The notes under the pieces are model-generated. The model was not told the origin of the DNA. It made no database searches and saw only the letters and a list, made by a program, of their open reading frames with translations. Positions 44,780 to 53,893 of a stretch of DNA of 64,000 nt are shown in pieces. Source of the DNA: Pantoea sp. AS-PWVM4 (GTDB lineage Bacteria > Pseudomonadota > Gammaproteobacteria > Enterobacterales > Enterobacteriaceae); the NCBI RefSeq assembly GCF_000468095.1, contig NZ_ASZC01000004.1:62001-126000 (forward strand), read 5' to 3'. Every line of letters begins with the position of its first letter. The stretch's first letter is position 1. Both the position numbers and the translations under genes were made by a program.

Positions 44780-45175
44780 ATGCGCACGCAAAAACGTTGC
44801 ATGGGATATGTGGCAATTGTTGTGGATGATTACGACCGCGCGATTGAATATTACACCCAGAAACTGGGTTTCCATTTAATCGAAGACACGCCGCAGCCCG
44901 GCAAACGCTGGGTGGTGGTGAATCCCAACCCGGAAAGCGACTGCAATTTGTTGCTGGCGAAAGCCTCCAATCCACGTCAGGAACAATTTATCGGCAACCA
45001 ATGCGGCGGGCGCGTATTTCTGTTTCTGCAAACCGACGACTTCTGGCGTGATTACCAGCAGATGAAAGCCAATGGCGTCACGTTCTGCGAAGAACCGCGC
45101 GAAGAAGAGTACGGCATGGTGGTGGTGTTCGAAGATATTTACGGCAATCGTTGGGATCTCTACCAGAACGCATAG
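44780..45175 (+). CDS. VOC (glyoxalase/bleomycin-resistance) family protein
   Basis: The 131-residue protein has two beta-alpha-beta-beta-beta halves: MGYVAIVVDDYDRAIEYYTQKLGF at the start (family pattern) and FEDIYGNRWDLYQ with a metal-ligand Glu at the end. Members are metal enzymes or binding proteins acting on diverse small molecules. GGGAG precedes the ATG. It probably shares a transcript with the two GNAT genes, hinting at detoxification. Confidence 0.88.
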   Translation: MRTQKRCMGYVAIVVDDYDRAIEYYTQKLGFHLIEDTPQPGKRWVVVNPNPESDCNLLLAKASNPRQEQFIGNQCGGRVFLFLQTDDFWRDYQQMKANGVTFCEEPREEEYGMVVVFEDIYGNRWDLYQNA

Positions 45176-45264
45176 TTGCAGACCGGCCATAAATAACTCC
45201 GATAGTTAATTATTGTCCGTTAAATCAATAATGAGCGATGAGCCTGTGACCTTGAGGATGTTGT

Positions 45265-46593
45265 ATGCGCGTAAAGATTGATGCAGTACCGGACAGCCCG
45301 TCGTTTCCTGAGGCGGTTGACGTGGTGGTAATTGGCGGCGGAATTATTGGCACCTCGGTCACCTACGAACTGGCGAAACGTGGTGTAGCGGTGGCGCTGT
45401 TTGAGAAAGGGGTGATGGCCGGTGAGCAATCCAGCCGTAACTGGGGTTGGGTGCGACAACAGAATCGCGATCTGTACGAGTTGCCTATGGCGATGTACAG
45501 CCTGCAACGCTGGTCCGAACTGGGTGAAGAAATGGGTATGGACCTGGGTTTTCGCCGTAGCGGTATCCTGTATGGCACCACCGAAGCCGCCGACCTGGCG
45601 AAATGGGAGAACTGGGGCAAACAGGCAAAAAATATCGGTTTCCATAGCCAGATCTTATCTGCCAAAGAGGCGCAGGAACGTATTGGTGGTAAGACATCCT
45701 GGCTCGGCGGCGTCTGGTCCCCCACCGATGGTCGTGCGGAACCTTCCCAGGCAGTACCGGCGCTGGCGATCGGGGCACAAAAGCTGGGGGCCAATATTCA
45801 ACAGCGTTGCGCGGTGCGTGGCCTCGACATCAGCGCTGGACGGGTAACCGGTGTCTGGACTGAACGCGGGCTGGTTAAGGCCAGCAAGGTGATCCTGTGC
45901 GGTGGCGCCTGGAGTTCACGGTTTTGTACCCGCTACGGCATTGATTTGCCGAGCGCCAACATTCTGGGCACGGCATTTAAAACCACGGTTGCGGCCCAGG
46001 TGACAGAAGGGTGCCTGAGTGTGCCGGGTCTGGCGATTCGTCGTCGGCTGGATGGCAGCTACACCGTGGCGATTTCCGGGCGTGGACAGCTCGATCTGGC
46101 GCCGCAAAACCTGCGCTACGCCACGCGTTTCTATCCGATGTATCGCAGCAAAATCGCCAAAAAGCTGAAAATTCGCCTCAATGGATCCTTCTTCTCCGGC
46201 CCGGAAGCTGCCGGATCCTGGTCAATGGACGCGATCTCACCGTTTGAAAAGATCCGCGTACTTGATCCGGCGGCGGATAAGCAAATTCTGCGCGAGGCGA
46301 TTGCTAAAATGGTGCACGAATTCCCGCAATTGCAGGGGATTGCGGTTGATCACGCCTGGGGCGGCTGGATTGATACCACCCCGGATCTGGTACCGGTAAT
46401 TGACGAAATCAGCCAGATTCCGGGGTTGATTGTCGCCAGCGGTTTTAGCGGTCATGGCTTCGGTATCGGGCCGGGGGCCGGTAAGTTGTGCGCGCAGATG
46501 GTGATGCACGATCAACCCTATACCGATTTGTCGCCTTACCGCTTAAGTCGCTTTGACCGGGGCAATGCAATTCGTGAACCGCAGATGATGTAA
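45265..46593 (+). CDS. FAD-dependent amine/amino-acid oxidoreductase (DadA/PuuB-like)
   Basis: The 442-residue protein has an N-terminal FAD motif (VVVIGGGIIGTSVTYELAKRG, about residues 20-40), EQSSRNWGWVRQQ, and the C-terminal GHGFGIGPGAGKL that closes the FAD site. It belongs to the DAO family with D-amino-acid dehydrogenase and gamma-glutamylputrescine oxidase. It is convergent with the ureohydrolase operon and could oxidise an amine released there. This is inference. Confidence 0.85.
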   Translation: MRVKIDAVPDSPSFPEAVDVVVIGGGIIGTSVTYELAKRGVAVALFEKGVMAGEQSSRNWGWVRQQNRDLYELPMAMYSLQRWSELGEEMGMDLGFRRSGILYGTTEAADLAKWENWGKQAKNIGFHSQILSAKEAQERIGGKTSWLGGVWSPTDGRAEPSQAVPALAIGAQKLGANIQQRCAVRGLDISAGRVTGVWTERGLVKASKVILCGGAWSSRFCTRYGIDLPSANILGTAFKTTVAAQVTEGCLSVPGLAIRRRLDGSYTVAISGRGQLDLAPQNLRYATRFYPMYRSKIAKKLKIRLNGSFFSGPEAAGSWSMDAISPFEKIRVLDPAADKQILREAIAKMVHEFPQLQGIAVDHAWGGWIDTTPDLVPVIDEISQIPGLIVASGFSGHGFGIGPGAGKLCAQMVMHDQPYTDLSPYRLSRFDRGNAIREPQMM

Positions 46594-46596
46594 CGC

Positions 46597-47538
46597 TTAT
46601 TGCAGCAGGTGGCCCAGCATTTCCACCAGCAGATGAGCAGCAAGATATGAGGTGACACCCGTAGCAACATCCAGTTGCGGGTTAACCTCCACCAGGTCAA
46701 TCCCCACCACCTCCATGCGTGCCATCAGCGCCAACAGCGACCGCAGCAGTTCGTCATATTGCATCCCACCCGGTTCGGCGGACGCACAGCCGGGCACCAG
46801 CGCCATATCCAGCACATCAATATCGATACTGATGTAGCATTTTTCCCCGGCGGGCAGATGGTTAAACAGCGCCTCGGCTGAGCATTGGCGGAACTGTTGG
46901 TGCGTGATAATGGTGCTGCCTTGTGCCGTGGCATCGCTGAATTCCGAGGGGCGCACACGTCGGCTGCGTATGCCAATCTGCGTCAGGCTTTGTACCTGTT
47001 CCAGCGCCATGATATGGCGGAAAGGTTGCCCGTTGCTGTAATGCACGCCGTTGGTGACCGGGGCGAAATCGAGATGAGCATCGAACTGCACCACATGCAC
47101 CGGCTCCTGAATGCCGCGAATCAGCGGCCAGGACACCGAATGATCGCCGCCGATGGCGACGGGAATCGCCTGACGCTGGCGAATCGACTGCGTCATAGCG
47201 CTGATATTGTCATGGGTACCCATCACATTGGTTGGCAACACATCCACATCCCCGACATCCACCAGACGCCCCTGCGTCACCACATCGGTCAGGAAATGTT
47301 GCTGACGCTCAACATCAAAGAAACCCGTCGGGGCAAAACGCATTGAATGTTCGCGAATGCTGCGCGGGGCAAAACGGCTGCCCGGTTGCCAGGGGGAACC
47401 TTCATCAAAGGGCACGCCAAATACCGCCACCGCCGCATTCAGTTCGCTCAGGCTGGCGCAATAATCCGCGCGCAGAAAGGTGGGAATACCGGTAAACGCG
47501 CGGTTCAGCCGTTCGCTGCCGCGCAGATTAATGCTCAT
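46597..47538 (-). CDS. agmatinase-family ureohydrolase (copy 1)
   Basis: The 313-residue protein has the binuclear manganese signatures GGDHSVSW, DAHLD and SIDIDVLD, and ends in a normal family C-terminus (GIDLVEVNPQLD, VTSYLAAHL). The segment after SIDIDVLD reads MALVPGCASAEPGG where agmatinases usually have PAFAPGTGTPEPGG, so the substrate loop differs. Likely substrates are agmatine, guanidinobutyrate or another guanidino acid. It is the last gene of a five-gene operon and overlaps the ATPase gene by 11 bases. Confidence 0.87.
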   Translation of the reverse strand: MSINLRGSERLNRAFTGIPTFLRADYCASLSELNAAVAVFGVPFDEGSPWQPGSRFAPRSIREHSMRFAPTGFFDVERQQHFLTDVVTQGRLVDVGDVDVLPTNVMGTHDNISAMTQSIRQRQAIPVAIGGDHSVSWPLIRGIQEPVHVVQFDAHLDFAPVTNGVHYSNGQPFRHIMALEQVQSLTQIGIRSRRVRPSEFSDATAQGSTIITHQQFRQCSAEALFNHLPAGEKCYISIDIDVLDMALVPGCASAEPGGMQYDELLRSLLALMARMEVVGIDLVEVNPQLDVATGVTSYLAAHLLVEMLGHLLQ

Positions 47539-48304
47539 GTTTTTCTCCAGCGGAAATCAGCGCATGCTGCAACAGCGCACGGGTGCGCGGGTGAGTCGGG
47601 GAGGAGAACAGCGTGCGGGTCGGACCTTGCTCGACAATCACACCATCCTCCATCACTACCAACCGGTCGGCAACTTCACGGGCGAAGTTCATTTCGTGTG
47701 TGACGATGATCATCGTCATTCCGTCCTGCGCCAGTTGCTTCATCACCTCCAGCACTTCCCGGGTCAGTTCCGGGTCGAGGGCCGAGGTAGGTTCATCAAA
47801 CAGCATCACCTCGGGCTGCAATGCCAGTGCGCGGGCAATCGCTACGCGTTGTTTCTGACCACCGGAAAGGCTGGCAGGCATCGCCTGTGCCTTATGCGCC
47901 AGCCCGACTTTTTCCAGCAGTTCCAGCGCCAGTTGCCGGGCGAAGGCGCGTCCCTGTTTCAGAATTTTGTGTGGGCCAATGGCGACATTGTCGAGAATTG
48001 ACAGATGGGGAAACAGGTTGAAGGACTGGAACACCATCCCCGCCTGACGCCGCAGGATATTCAGGTCCGGCTCGGTCAGCAGTTTGCCATCCTGCAATAA
48101 CTGCTGGCCACACAGGCGGATACTGCCAAGCTGTGCGACTTCGAGGCCGTTGCAGCAGCGTAAAAAGGTGCTTTTACCGGAGCCGCTGGGGCCGATAATC
48201 ACCACCACCTCACCGCGAGCCACCGACAGGCTGACCTGCTTCAGCACATGGTGCTGGTCGAAATACTTATCGAGGTTAAGCGCCTCAATGATGGCGGTAC
48301 TCAT
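47528..48304 (-). CDS. polar amino-acid ABC transporter ATPase (GlnQ/HisP type)
   Basis: The 258-residue ATPase has Walker A at residues 38-45 (GPSGSGKS), the signature LSGGQKQR and Walker B VMLFDEPTSALD, and is of normal length for the family. It powers import by the permease (48301-48972) and binding protein (48985-49713). It overlaps the permease gene by four bases and the copy-1 ureohydrolase by 11. Confidence 0.92.
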   Translation of the reverse strand: MSTAIIEALNLDKYFDQHHVLKQVSLSVARGEVVVIIGPSGSGKSTFLRCCNGLEVAQLGSIRLCGQQLLQDGKLLTEPDLNILRRQAGMVFQSFNLFPHLSILDNVAIGPHKILKQGRAFARQLALELLEKVGLAHKAQAMPASLSGGQKQRVAIARALALQPEVMLFDEPTSALDPELTREVLEVMKQLAQDGMTMIIVTHEMNFAREVADRLVVMEDGVIVEQGPTRTLFSSPTHPRTRALLQHALISAGEKHEH

Positions 48305-48972
48305 TGCACCATCCCCCCGGCACGCAGTTTTTTCTCCACCACGCGCAGCAGCAGCATGGTGCTGCTGGTCATCAGCAGATAGATAAAGGCAATCACGATG
48401 TAAACCTCCAGCGAGCGGTAGGAGACGCTGATCACTTTCTGCCCCTCATGCATCAGGTCGTGAATGGTCACCAGCGAAACCAGTGCGGAGTTTTTGGTTA
48501 GCGCAATAAATTCATTAGCCAGCGGCGGCACCATGCGTACCAACGCCTGCGGCAGGATAATCAGGCGCATCGCCTGGGCACCGGACATCCCCATTGAGCG
48601 CGCCGCTTCGGTTTGCCCACGATCGATCGACAAAATTGCACCGCGTACCAGCTCAGAGACATACGCCGCCGAGTAGCATCCCAGACCGATAATGCCGCAG
48701 ACGAAGGCCGGGATAACGATGTTAAAATAGGGCAGACCGAAATAGAGGATAAACAGCTGCACCAGCAGCGGCGTGCCACGGACGAACACCACGTAACTGT
48801 TGCACAGCCACCACACCAGTTTGCGCTGGGGATTGAGCCTCCCCAGACCGATTAAGGTACCGAGACAGCAGCTGATCAGCAGGGCGCACAGGGTGACCTC
48901 AATCGTCACCCAGGCACCTGACAACAACTCCGGCCAGGCCGCAAGCGCGGGGGTAAAATCAAATTCAACCAT
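48301..48972 (-). CDS. polar amino-acid ABC transporter permease (HisMQ type)
   Basis: The 223-residue, about five-span permease has the conserved loop SIDRGQTEAARSMGMS and the LPQALVRMVPPLANEF segment of this family. Only one permease gene is present, so the channel is probably a homodimer. The start lies 12 bases after the binding-protein stop. Confidence 0.92.
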   Translation of the reverse strand: MVEFDFTPALAAWPELLSGAWVTIEVTLCALLISCCLGTLIGLGRLNPQRKLVWWLCNSYVVFVRGTPLLVQLFILYFGLPYFNIVIPAFVCGIIGLGCYSAAYVSELVRGAILSIDRGQTEAARSMGMSGAQAMRLIILPQALVRMVPPLANEFIALTKNSALVSLVTIHDLMHEGQKVISVSYRSLEVYIVIAFIYLLMTSSTMLLLRVVEKKLRAGGMVQ

Positions 48973-48984
48973 GCTTACCCCGGC

Positions 48985-49713
48985 TTATTGTGCGGCGGTG
49001 CCAAACCATTTTTTCTGCAACGCATCGTAAGTGCCGTTCGCTTTGATGGCTTTCAGCGCGTCATTGAGTTGCTGGCGCAGTTCCGGCTCACGTTTGCTCA
49101 CCGCAATGCCGTACTCTTCGTGGGTGAGCGGTTCCGGCAGGATCTGCGTGGTGCCACGGGTTTTGCTGTAAAGCAGCGCGGCCGGTTTACCGGTCACCAC
49201 CGCATCGGCACGGCCCGCTTCCAGTGAGTTGAACATCTCTTCGTTCTTTTCCACTTCTACGGTTTGTGCGCTGGGGAACTGATCCGCCAACACCTTGACC
49301 GATTTGGTGCCGACCTGCACGGCAACGCGTTTACCCGCCAGATCCTGTGGTGTTTTGATGCGGGTGTCGCCTTTTTTCACCATCACCACCAGTCCGGCAG
49401 AGAAATAGGGGTCGGTGAAATCCACCACTTTTTTGCGGTCGTCGGTGATGTAGATGGCAGATAACACGATGTCCTGACGTCCCGCCAACACCGATGGCAC
49501 CATCGCTTTAAAATCCATATCGGTATACACCAACGGACGGCCCATCTGTTTCGACAGGGCGGCCGCTAAATCCACATCAAAGCCGGTGCGCTGGTTGTTC
49601 TGGATATATTCCATCGGCGGGAAGGTGGGATCAATCGCCACCCGAATAGGGTCAGCAGCCTGAGAAACAGATGAAAACAGCAGCGCACTGAGCAGAAGCG
49701 AGCGAAGAGTCAT
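48985..49713 (-). CDS. periplasmic solute-binding protein, amino-acid family 3
   Basis: The 242-residue protein has a 19-residue signal peptide (MTLRSLLLSALLFSSVSQA). The mature part has IRVAIDPTFPPMEY, GFDVDLAAAL and DFTDPYFSAGLVV, typical of SBP_bac_3 proteins that bind basic or polar amino acids. Given the flanking ureohydrolase genes, the ligand is probably a guanidino compound such as agmatine, arginine or guanidinobutyrate (inferred). Confidence 0.9.
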   Translation of the reverse strand: MTLRSLLLSALLFSSVSQAADPIRVAIDPTFPPMEYIQNNQRTGFDVDLAAALSKQMGRPLVYTDMDFKAMVPSVLAGRQDIVLSAIYITDDRKKVVDFTDPYFSAGLVVMVKKGDTRIKTPQDLAGKRVAVQVGTKSVKVLADQFPSAQTVEVEKNEEMFNSLEAGRADAVVTGKPAALLYSKTRGTTQILPEPLTHEEYGIAVSKREPELRQQLNDALKAIKANGTYDALQKKWFGTAAQ

Positions 49714-49728
49714 AGGTCCTCCAAAAGG

Positions 49729-50694
49729 TTAAATATTGCTGTCGCAGTAACCGGCGCGAATTGCCGCACCAATCAAATTGAGCACCAGACGGCCTGCGGT
49801 CATGCAGGAGAGCTGATGAACATCTTTGGCCGGCTGGATTTCAACGATATCCATGCCGACCACCCGGCCTTTTTTCACTAAACCGTGAATCAGTTTACGT
49901 GCCTGAACAAAGGTCACGCCGCCCGGTGCCGGGCCAGCCACGGCAGGCATCACCGCCGGATCAAAACCATCAGCATCAATGGTCAGGTAATAGCGACCGC
50001 CGTCCGGGATCTGCGCCAGCACGGCGTCCATACCCTGATCATGCAGCTCATAAGCGGTGATGATTTTGGCTCCCCATTCACGGGCATAATCGGCTTCTTC
50101 CTGGCGGGCACTCCCTGAAGCACGCATACCGATTTGAATAATGTCTTTGATGAACGGCAGTTCAGAAGCACGGCGCATCGGGCTGGATAAGCCGTCAGTC
50201 ACGCCGTTGACGTCATCACGCCAGTCGAGATGCGCATCAAGATGGACAATAGTGATCGGCCCCTGATCGTCAAAGGCGCGCAGGATCGGGTTGGTAATGC
50301 CGTGATCGCCACCCAGGACGATGGGAATCGCACCGGCGGCAAGAATCTTACGCACGGCCTGCTCGGCGCGAACGAAGTGACCGCGTGGATCATTGAGGTC
50401 AGCCGGGACATCGCCACAATCGACAAAACGCACGTCATCCCGGCCCTGCAATAACGGACCATCTATATCGAAGTCGTAGCGTTCGGGGCTGCGAATGACA
50501 CGATCGGAGGCCTGACGAATGGCGGTCGGGGCGCGAACCTGGTCATTGTTGTAGTCCTGCGGGGTGTAGGCCGCGCCGTAAGGCATCCCCAGCACGGCAA
50601 AATGTGCTTGCAAATTATCGAGATCGAGGGCTAATTCGGAAAACAGCAGTGATTTATGATTAGTTTGCGGTGGCACTGTTAACGGTAAAGACAT
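49729..50694 (-). CDS. agmatinase-family ureohydrolase (copy 2)
   Basis: The 321-residue protein has GGDHGITNP, DAHLDW and TIDADGFDP for the two metal ions. After DGFDP it reads AVMPAVAGPAPGG instead of the agmatinase loop, a different variation from copy 1, so the two probably differ in substrate. The ATG at 50694 follows AGGAAATC; the frame runs on to 50919 but that overlaps the divergent LysR gene. It is the first gene of the operon and ends 15 bases before the binding-protein gene. Confidence 0.87.
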   Translation of the reverse strand: MSLPLTVPPQTNHKSLLFSELALDLDNLQAHFAVLGMPYGAAYTPQDYNNDQVRAPTAIRQASDRVIRSPERYDFDIDGPLLQGRDDVRFVDCGDVPADLNDPRGHFVRAEQAVRKILAAGAIPIVLGGDHGITNPILRAFDDQGPITIVHLDAHLDWRDDVNGVTDGLSSPMRRASELPFIKDIIQIGMRASGSARQEEADYAREWGAKIITAYELHDQGMDAVLAQIPDGGRYYLTIDADGFDPAVMPAVAGPAPGGVTFVQARKLIHGLVKKGRVVGMDIVEIQPAKDVHQLSCMTAGRLVLNLIGAAIRAGYCDSNI

Positions 50695-50773
50695 AATGAT
50701 TTCCTGGTATTGGCGAAAAACGAACTGAGGCGAGTGTAGGGATGCCGGTTTACCAGGAAAACTGATCTTATTT

Positions 50774-50787
50774 GTAATCACGGTTAC
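50774..50787. promoter_or_regulatory. possible LysR operator
   Basis: GTAATCACGGTTAC is a near-perfect inverted repeat (GTAA and TTAC ends) in the 106-base gap between the ureohydrolase operon and the divergent LysR gene, 13 bases before the LysR start. Confidence 0.45.
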
Positions 50788-50800
50788 GGAAACAGCAACC

Positions 50801-51682
50801 ATGAAACCCCGGACATTGAATGAGAAAGACCTGCGCGCCTTGCGAATATTCTGCGAAGTGGCGCAATCTGGCGGATTTTCTGCTGCTGAGAAATCCCTGA
50901 ATATGACCAAGGCGACCATCAGTCGTCAGATCAAATCGATCGAAGAAACCCTCGGAACGGCGCTGTGTACGCGCGGGCCGAAAGGCTTTGAGCTGACGGT
51001 GGCGGGGGAGTCAGCGCTGCTGTATGCCCGCGAAGCGTTAGGCGCGCTGGATCGCATATTCCCGGCGATGGATGCCAGTCGCGGCGTGATTTCCGGGCCG
51101 CTGGTGATGGGGATCACCGACAATGTCATCAGCCACAGCGGTTCGCATCTGCAACAGGCGTTGCGCGCGTTGCGCCACCATGCACCGGGAGTCCAGCTAT
51201 CGTTAAGCGTTATGGCGGGATCGCAGTTGATTCAGGCGTTGCTGGACAGACGACTGGACATTGCCATCAAAGGGGTGATGGATTACCAGAAGACCCCGTC
51301 ACTGCACTATGTCGATCTGTTTGACGAGTCGCACGGCCTGTATACGCTGGCTGGCAATGAGTTGCGCGCGCGGCAGTTACCGTTGGTCTGGCGTGCACAG
51401 CAGCCGTTTGTTGAGGACGCGTTGGCGCGTCTGCACCTGAGCCGGGGACCGGAGGCGGTGGGGATTGAGGCGGTAGCGATGCTGATTGCCGCGGGCGATG
51501 TGGTGGGTATCCTGCCGCACCATTATGCACAGTTGATGCAGACGCGCTTTCCGCTGGTCAGCGTACCGGACTCACCGACATGGACAGTGACTCATTATGC
51601 CGTCACCCATGCCGCCTATCCCGTCTCCCCGGCAGCAGAACAAATGATCAGAGAACTGCGCCAGGCACAGCAGATGATGTAA
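50801..51682 (+). CDS. LysR-family regulator of the ureohydrolase/ABC operon
   Basis: The 293-residue protein has an N-terminal helix-turn-helix (LRIFCEVAQSGGFSAAEKSL, MTKATISRQIKSIEETLG) and a LysR effector domain. It is divergent from the five-gene operon, the usual position of a LysR activator and its target. The inducer is probably the imported guanidino compound. A REP pair lies downstream. Confidence 0.88.
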   Translation: MKPRTLNEKDLRALRIFCEVAQSGGFSAAEKSLNMTKATISRQIKSIEETLGTALCTRGPKGFELTVAGESALLYAREALGALDRIFPAMDASRGVISGPLVMGITDNVISHSGSHLQQALRALRHHAPGVQLSLSVMAGSQLIQALLDRRLDIAIKGVMDYQKTPSLHYVDLFDESHGLYTLAGNELRARQLPLVWRAQQPFVEDALARLHLSRGPEAVGIEAVAMLIAAGDVVGILPHHYAQLMQTRFPLVSVPDSPTWTVTHYAVTHAAYPVSPAAEQMIRELRQAQQMM

Positions 51683-51756
51683 TGGCGGGGTAATCGGCTT
51701 TGGTTATGGTTAGCTGCGGCCTGACGGTGGCAGAGATAGATAATTCATATCAAAAA

Positions 51757-51818
51757 CGCGCGATAAATCGCGCCGCTACAAAAATGTGCTCAGCCGTAGC
51801 GGCGCGATTTATCGCGCG
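51757..51818. repeat. REP-like inverted repeat pair
   Basis: CGCGCGATAAATCGCGCCGC and, about 20 bases on, CCGTAGCGGCGCGATTTATC face each other downstream of the LysR gene. Confidence 0.82.
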
Positions 51819-51845
51819 TCCTGAGCAACAAATCAATTATCCCTT

Positions 51846-51869
51846 CGTATACCTATCCATTTGTATAAC
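51846..51869. promoter_or_regulatory. 24-bp site shared with the amidohydrolase promoter
   Basis: Read on the minus strand it is GTTATACAAA, T, GGATA, GG, TATACG. The same 24 bases with only three changes occur at 59551-59574. It ends 61 bases before the AraC-type gene start, so it is a likely operator for autoregulation. Confidence 0.55.
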
Positions 51870-51929
51870 TACCTTTTCCAGCGCGCATGACTGATATTGT
51901 CACCCAATCTCTGCAAAGCTGGGTGTGAT

Positions 51930-52364
51930 ATGAATGCTATCACTGCTGTAAAACCGTTTTTGCCGACCTTTTATCCAACGCAAGACAAAATGATTTATTC
52001 GGTGGTGGATGACATTATTCACTGGATCGAAGAACACCTGTATGACGAAACGATTCGTGTCAGTACCATCACCGGCAAAAGTGGTTATGGTCACTGGCAT
52101 TTTCAACGTATTTTCCGCGAGGTGACCGGCTATAACCTCGGTGAATATATGCGTCTGCGCCGGGTTATCAGAGCTACTTTCGCCATTATCCACAGCGACA
52201 AAACCTTGCTGGAAATTGCGGTGGAAAATGGCTTTACCAGCCAGCAAACCTTCACCCGCGTCTATAAAAAATATATGCATGCCACGCCGGGTGAAATCAG
52301 GCTTTTACATGCTAACGATAAGCATGCCTTTTTCAGGATCACCAGGAACCTGATGAAAAAATAA
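51930..52364 (+). CDS. short AraC-type regulator (MarA/SoxS-like, DNA-binding domain only)
   Basis: The 144-residue protein is almost only the tandem helix-turn-helix domain: IIHWIEEHLYDETIRVSTIT, SGYGHWHFQRIFREVTGY, LLEIAVENGFTSQQTFTRVYKKY, then the TPGEIR end motif (given here as separate parts). Like MarA, SoxS and RamA, it lacks a ligand domain, so its amount would decide its activity. The start is uncertain: ATG at 51930 or at 51990, neither with a strong binding site. Three bases of N-terminal extension of the frame reach 51897. A terminator follows. Confidence 0.82.
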   Translation: MNAITAVKPFLPTFYPTQDKMIYSVVDDIIHWIEEHLYDETIRVSTITGKSGYGHWHFQRIFREVTGYNLGEYMRLRRVIRATFAIIHSDKTLLEIAVENGFTSQQTFTRVYKKYMHATPGEIRLLHANDKHAFFRITRNLMKK

Positions 52365-52384
52365 CACTTTCATTCAACCTGCCA

Positions 52385-52412
52385 ACACCCGCCGCCAGGC
52401 TGGTGTTTTTTT
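52385..52412 (+). terminator. rho-independent terminator after the AraC-type gene
   Basis: ACACCCGCC pairs with GGCTGGTGT (one mismatch) across GCCA and is followed by a T7 run. Confidence 0.85.
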
Positions 52413-52515
52413 GCGCACAGAATGTGTGGGGCAAAGGCCGCAGTTGCGTTAATTTAATTGTCATCTTTCCCGGTTGTTATTGAATTCCTCTTCACCATTG
52501 GCAAGGACTTCTGTT

Positions 52516-53517
52516 ATGAAAAAAATCGGTATTAACGGCTTTGGACGTATCGGTCGACTGGTTCTGCGTCGCCTGCTGGAGCAAAAAGAACCCGTTGAAA
52601 TTGTTGCCATTAACGATCTCACCTCACCAGAAATGCTGGCTTACCTGCTGAAGTATGACTCCAACTATGGCGCATTCCCGGCGACCGTGAGCGCGGAGGG
52701 GCAGAACCTGGTGGTCGGCGGCAACAACATCAAGGTGTTTGCCGAAAAAGAAGCGAAGAACATTCCCTGGGGCGATCTCGGTGTGGATGTGGTGATTGAA
52801 TGTACCGGCTTCTACACCTCGGCGGAAAAAGCCCAGGCGCACCTGGATGCCGGGGCCAAAAAAGTGCTGATCTCAGCCCCGGCCGGGGAGATGAAAACCA
52901 TCGTCTTCAACGTCAATGACGACACCCTGACCGCCGATGACACCATTATCTCGGTGGCATCCTGCACCACCAACTGCCTGGCTCCGATGGCGAAAGCGTT
53001 GAACGACAGTTTTGGTATTAAGGTTGGCACCATGACCACCGTGCACGCCTATACCGGTACCCAGGCGCTGGTGGATGGGCCACGGGGTAAAGATTTCCGC
53101 GCTTCCCGCGCAGCGGTGGAAAACGTGATTCCGCACACCACCGGGGCGGCTAAAGCCATTGGTCTGGTGATCCCGGCGCTGTCCGGCAAGCTAAAGGGCC
53201 ATGCGCAGCGCGTACCGGTCAAAACCGGTTCTGTGACTGAGCTGGTGTCGGTGCTGGATAAAAAGGTGACGGTGGCGGAGATCAATGCCGCGCTGAAGCT
53301 GGCATGTGAAAACAACGAATCCTTTAATTACACCGAAGACCCGATTGTCTCTTCCGATGTGATTGGTCTGCCGTTTGGCTCGATTTTTGATGCCACCCAG
53401 ACGGAAATCAGCGAAGCGGGCGATGTCCAGCTGGTGAAAACCGTGTCGTGGTACGACAACGAATACGGATTTGTCACCCAGTTGGTGCGGGTGCTGCATA
53501 AGTTCTCTAATCTGTAA
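52516..53517 (+). CDS. gapC: glyceraldehyde-3-phosphate dehydrogenase, GapC type
   Basis: The 333-residue enzyme has the NAD motif [10 protein letters not shown] at the start, the catalytic C150 in ASCTTNC and H177 in [10 protein letters not shown]. Segments such as [25 protein letters not shown] and [22 protein letters not shown] are those of GapC rather than GapA, so the housekeeping gapA should be elsewhere. In E. coli K-12 gapC is a pseudogene; here it is intact. The ATG at 52516 follows AAGGA. Confidence 0.88.
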   Translation: MKKIGINGFGRIGRLVLRRLLEQKEPVEIVAINDLTSPEMLAYLLKYDSNYGAFPATVSAEGQNLVVGGNNIKVFAEKEAKNIPWGDLGVDVVIECTGFYTSAEKAQAHLDAGAKKVLISAPAGEMKTIVFNVNDDTLTADDTIISVASCTTNCLAPMAKALNDSFGIKVGTMTTVHAYTGTQALVDGPRGKDFRASRAAVENVIPHTTGAAKAIGLVIPALSGKLKGHAQRVPVKTGSVTELVSVLDKKVTVAEINAALKLACENNESFNYTEDPIVSSDVIGLPFGSIFDATQTEISEAGDVQLVKTVSWYDNEYGFVTQLVRVLHKFSNL

Positions 53518-53525
53518 TTGCCTGA

Positions 53526-53747
53526 CGCGCGATAAATCGCGCCGCTACAAACTGGCAGGCTTTCAACGCGCGATGCATCACGCCGCGACAGACTGGCAGG
53601 CTTTCAACGCGCGATAAATCGCGCCGCTACAAACTGGCAGACTTTCAACGCGCGATGCATCACGCCGCGACAGACTGGCAGGCTTTCAACGCGCGATGCA
53701 TCGCGCCGCGACAGACTTGCAGGCTTTCAACGCGCGATGCATCGCGC
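53526..53747. repeat. 41-bp tandem array of REP-like hairpins, 5.4 copies
   Basis: Five full 41-base units start at 53526, 53567, 53608, 53649 and 53690, and a partial sixth starts at 53731. Each is a hairpin block starting CGCGCGAT followed by a linker ending CTGGCAGGCTTTCAA. Two hairpin versions occur: GATAAATCGCGCCGCTAC (copies 1 and 3) and GATGCATCACGCCGCGAC or close variants (2, 4, 5). There are no spacers as in CRISPR. Confidence 0.93.
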
Positions 53748-53753
53748 TTTTTT
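53732..53753 (+). terminator. terminator formed by the last array copy
   Basis: GCGCGATGCATCGCGC is a perfect palindrome followed by TTTTTT, so the truncated sixth repeat unit forms the transcript end of gapC. Confidence 0.85.
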
Positions 53754-53893
53754 ATCACATGATTGTCCACTAAATCGTTACACTGATTGCAGATTGACGT
53801 AATTGTTCGGCAAATTTGTTTACCTTAATCTGTGTTCAACGAAGGGAAACAACCCCTTTATCCGGTTAAACACAGAAGATTAAGGAGCAAATC

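Noticed and set aside
53526..53747. Possible CRISPR array
   Set aside because: The units are directly contiguous 41-mers without unique spacers, and no cas gene is near.
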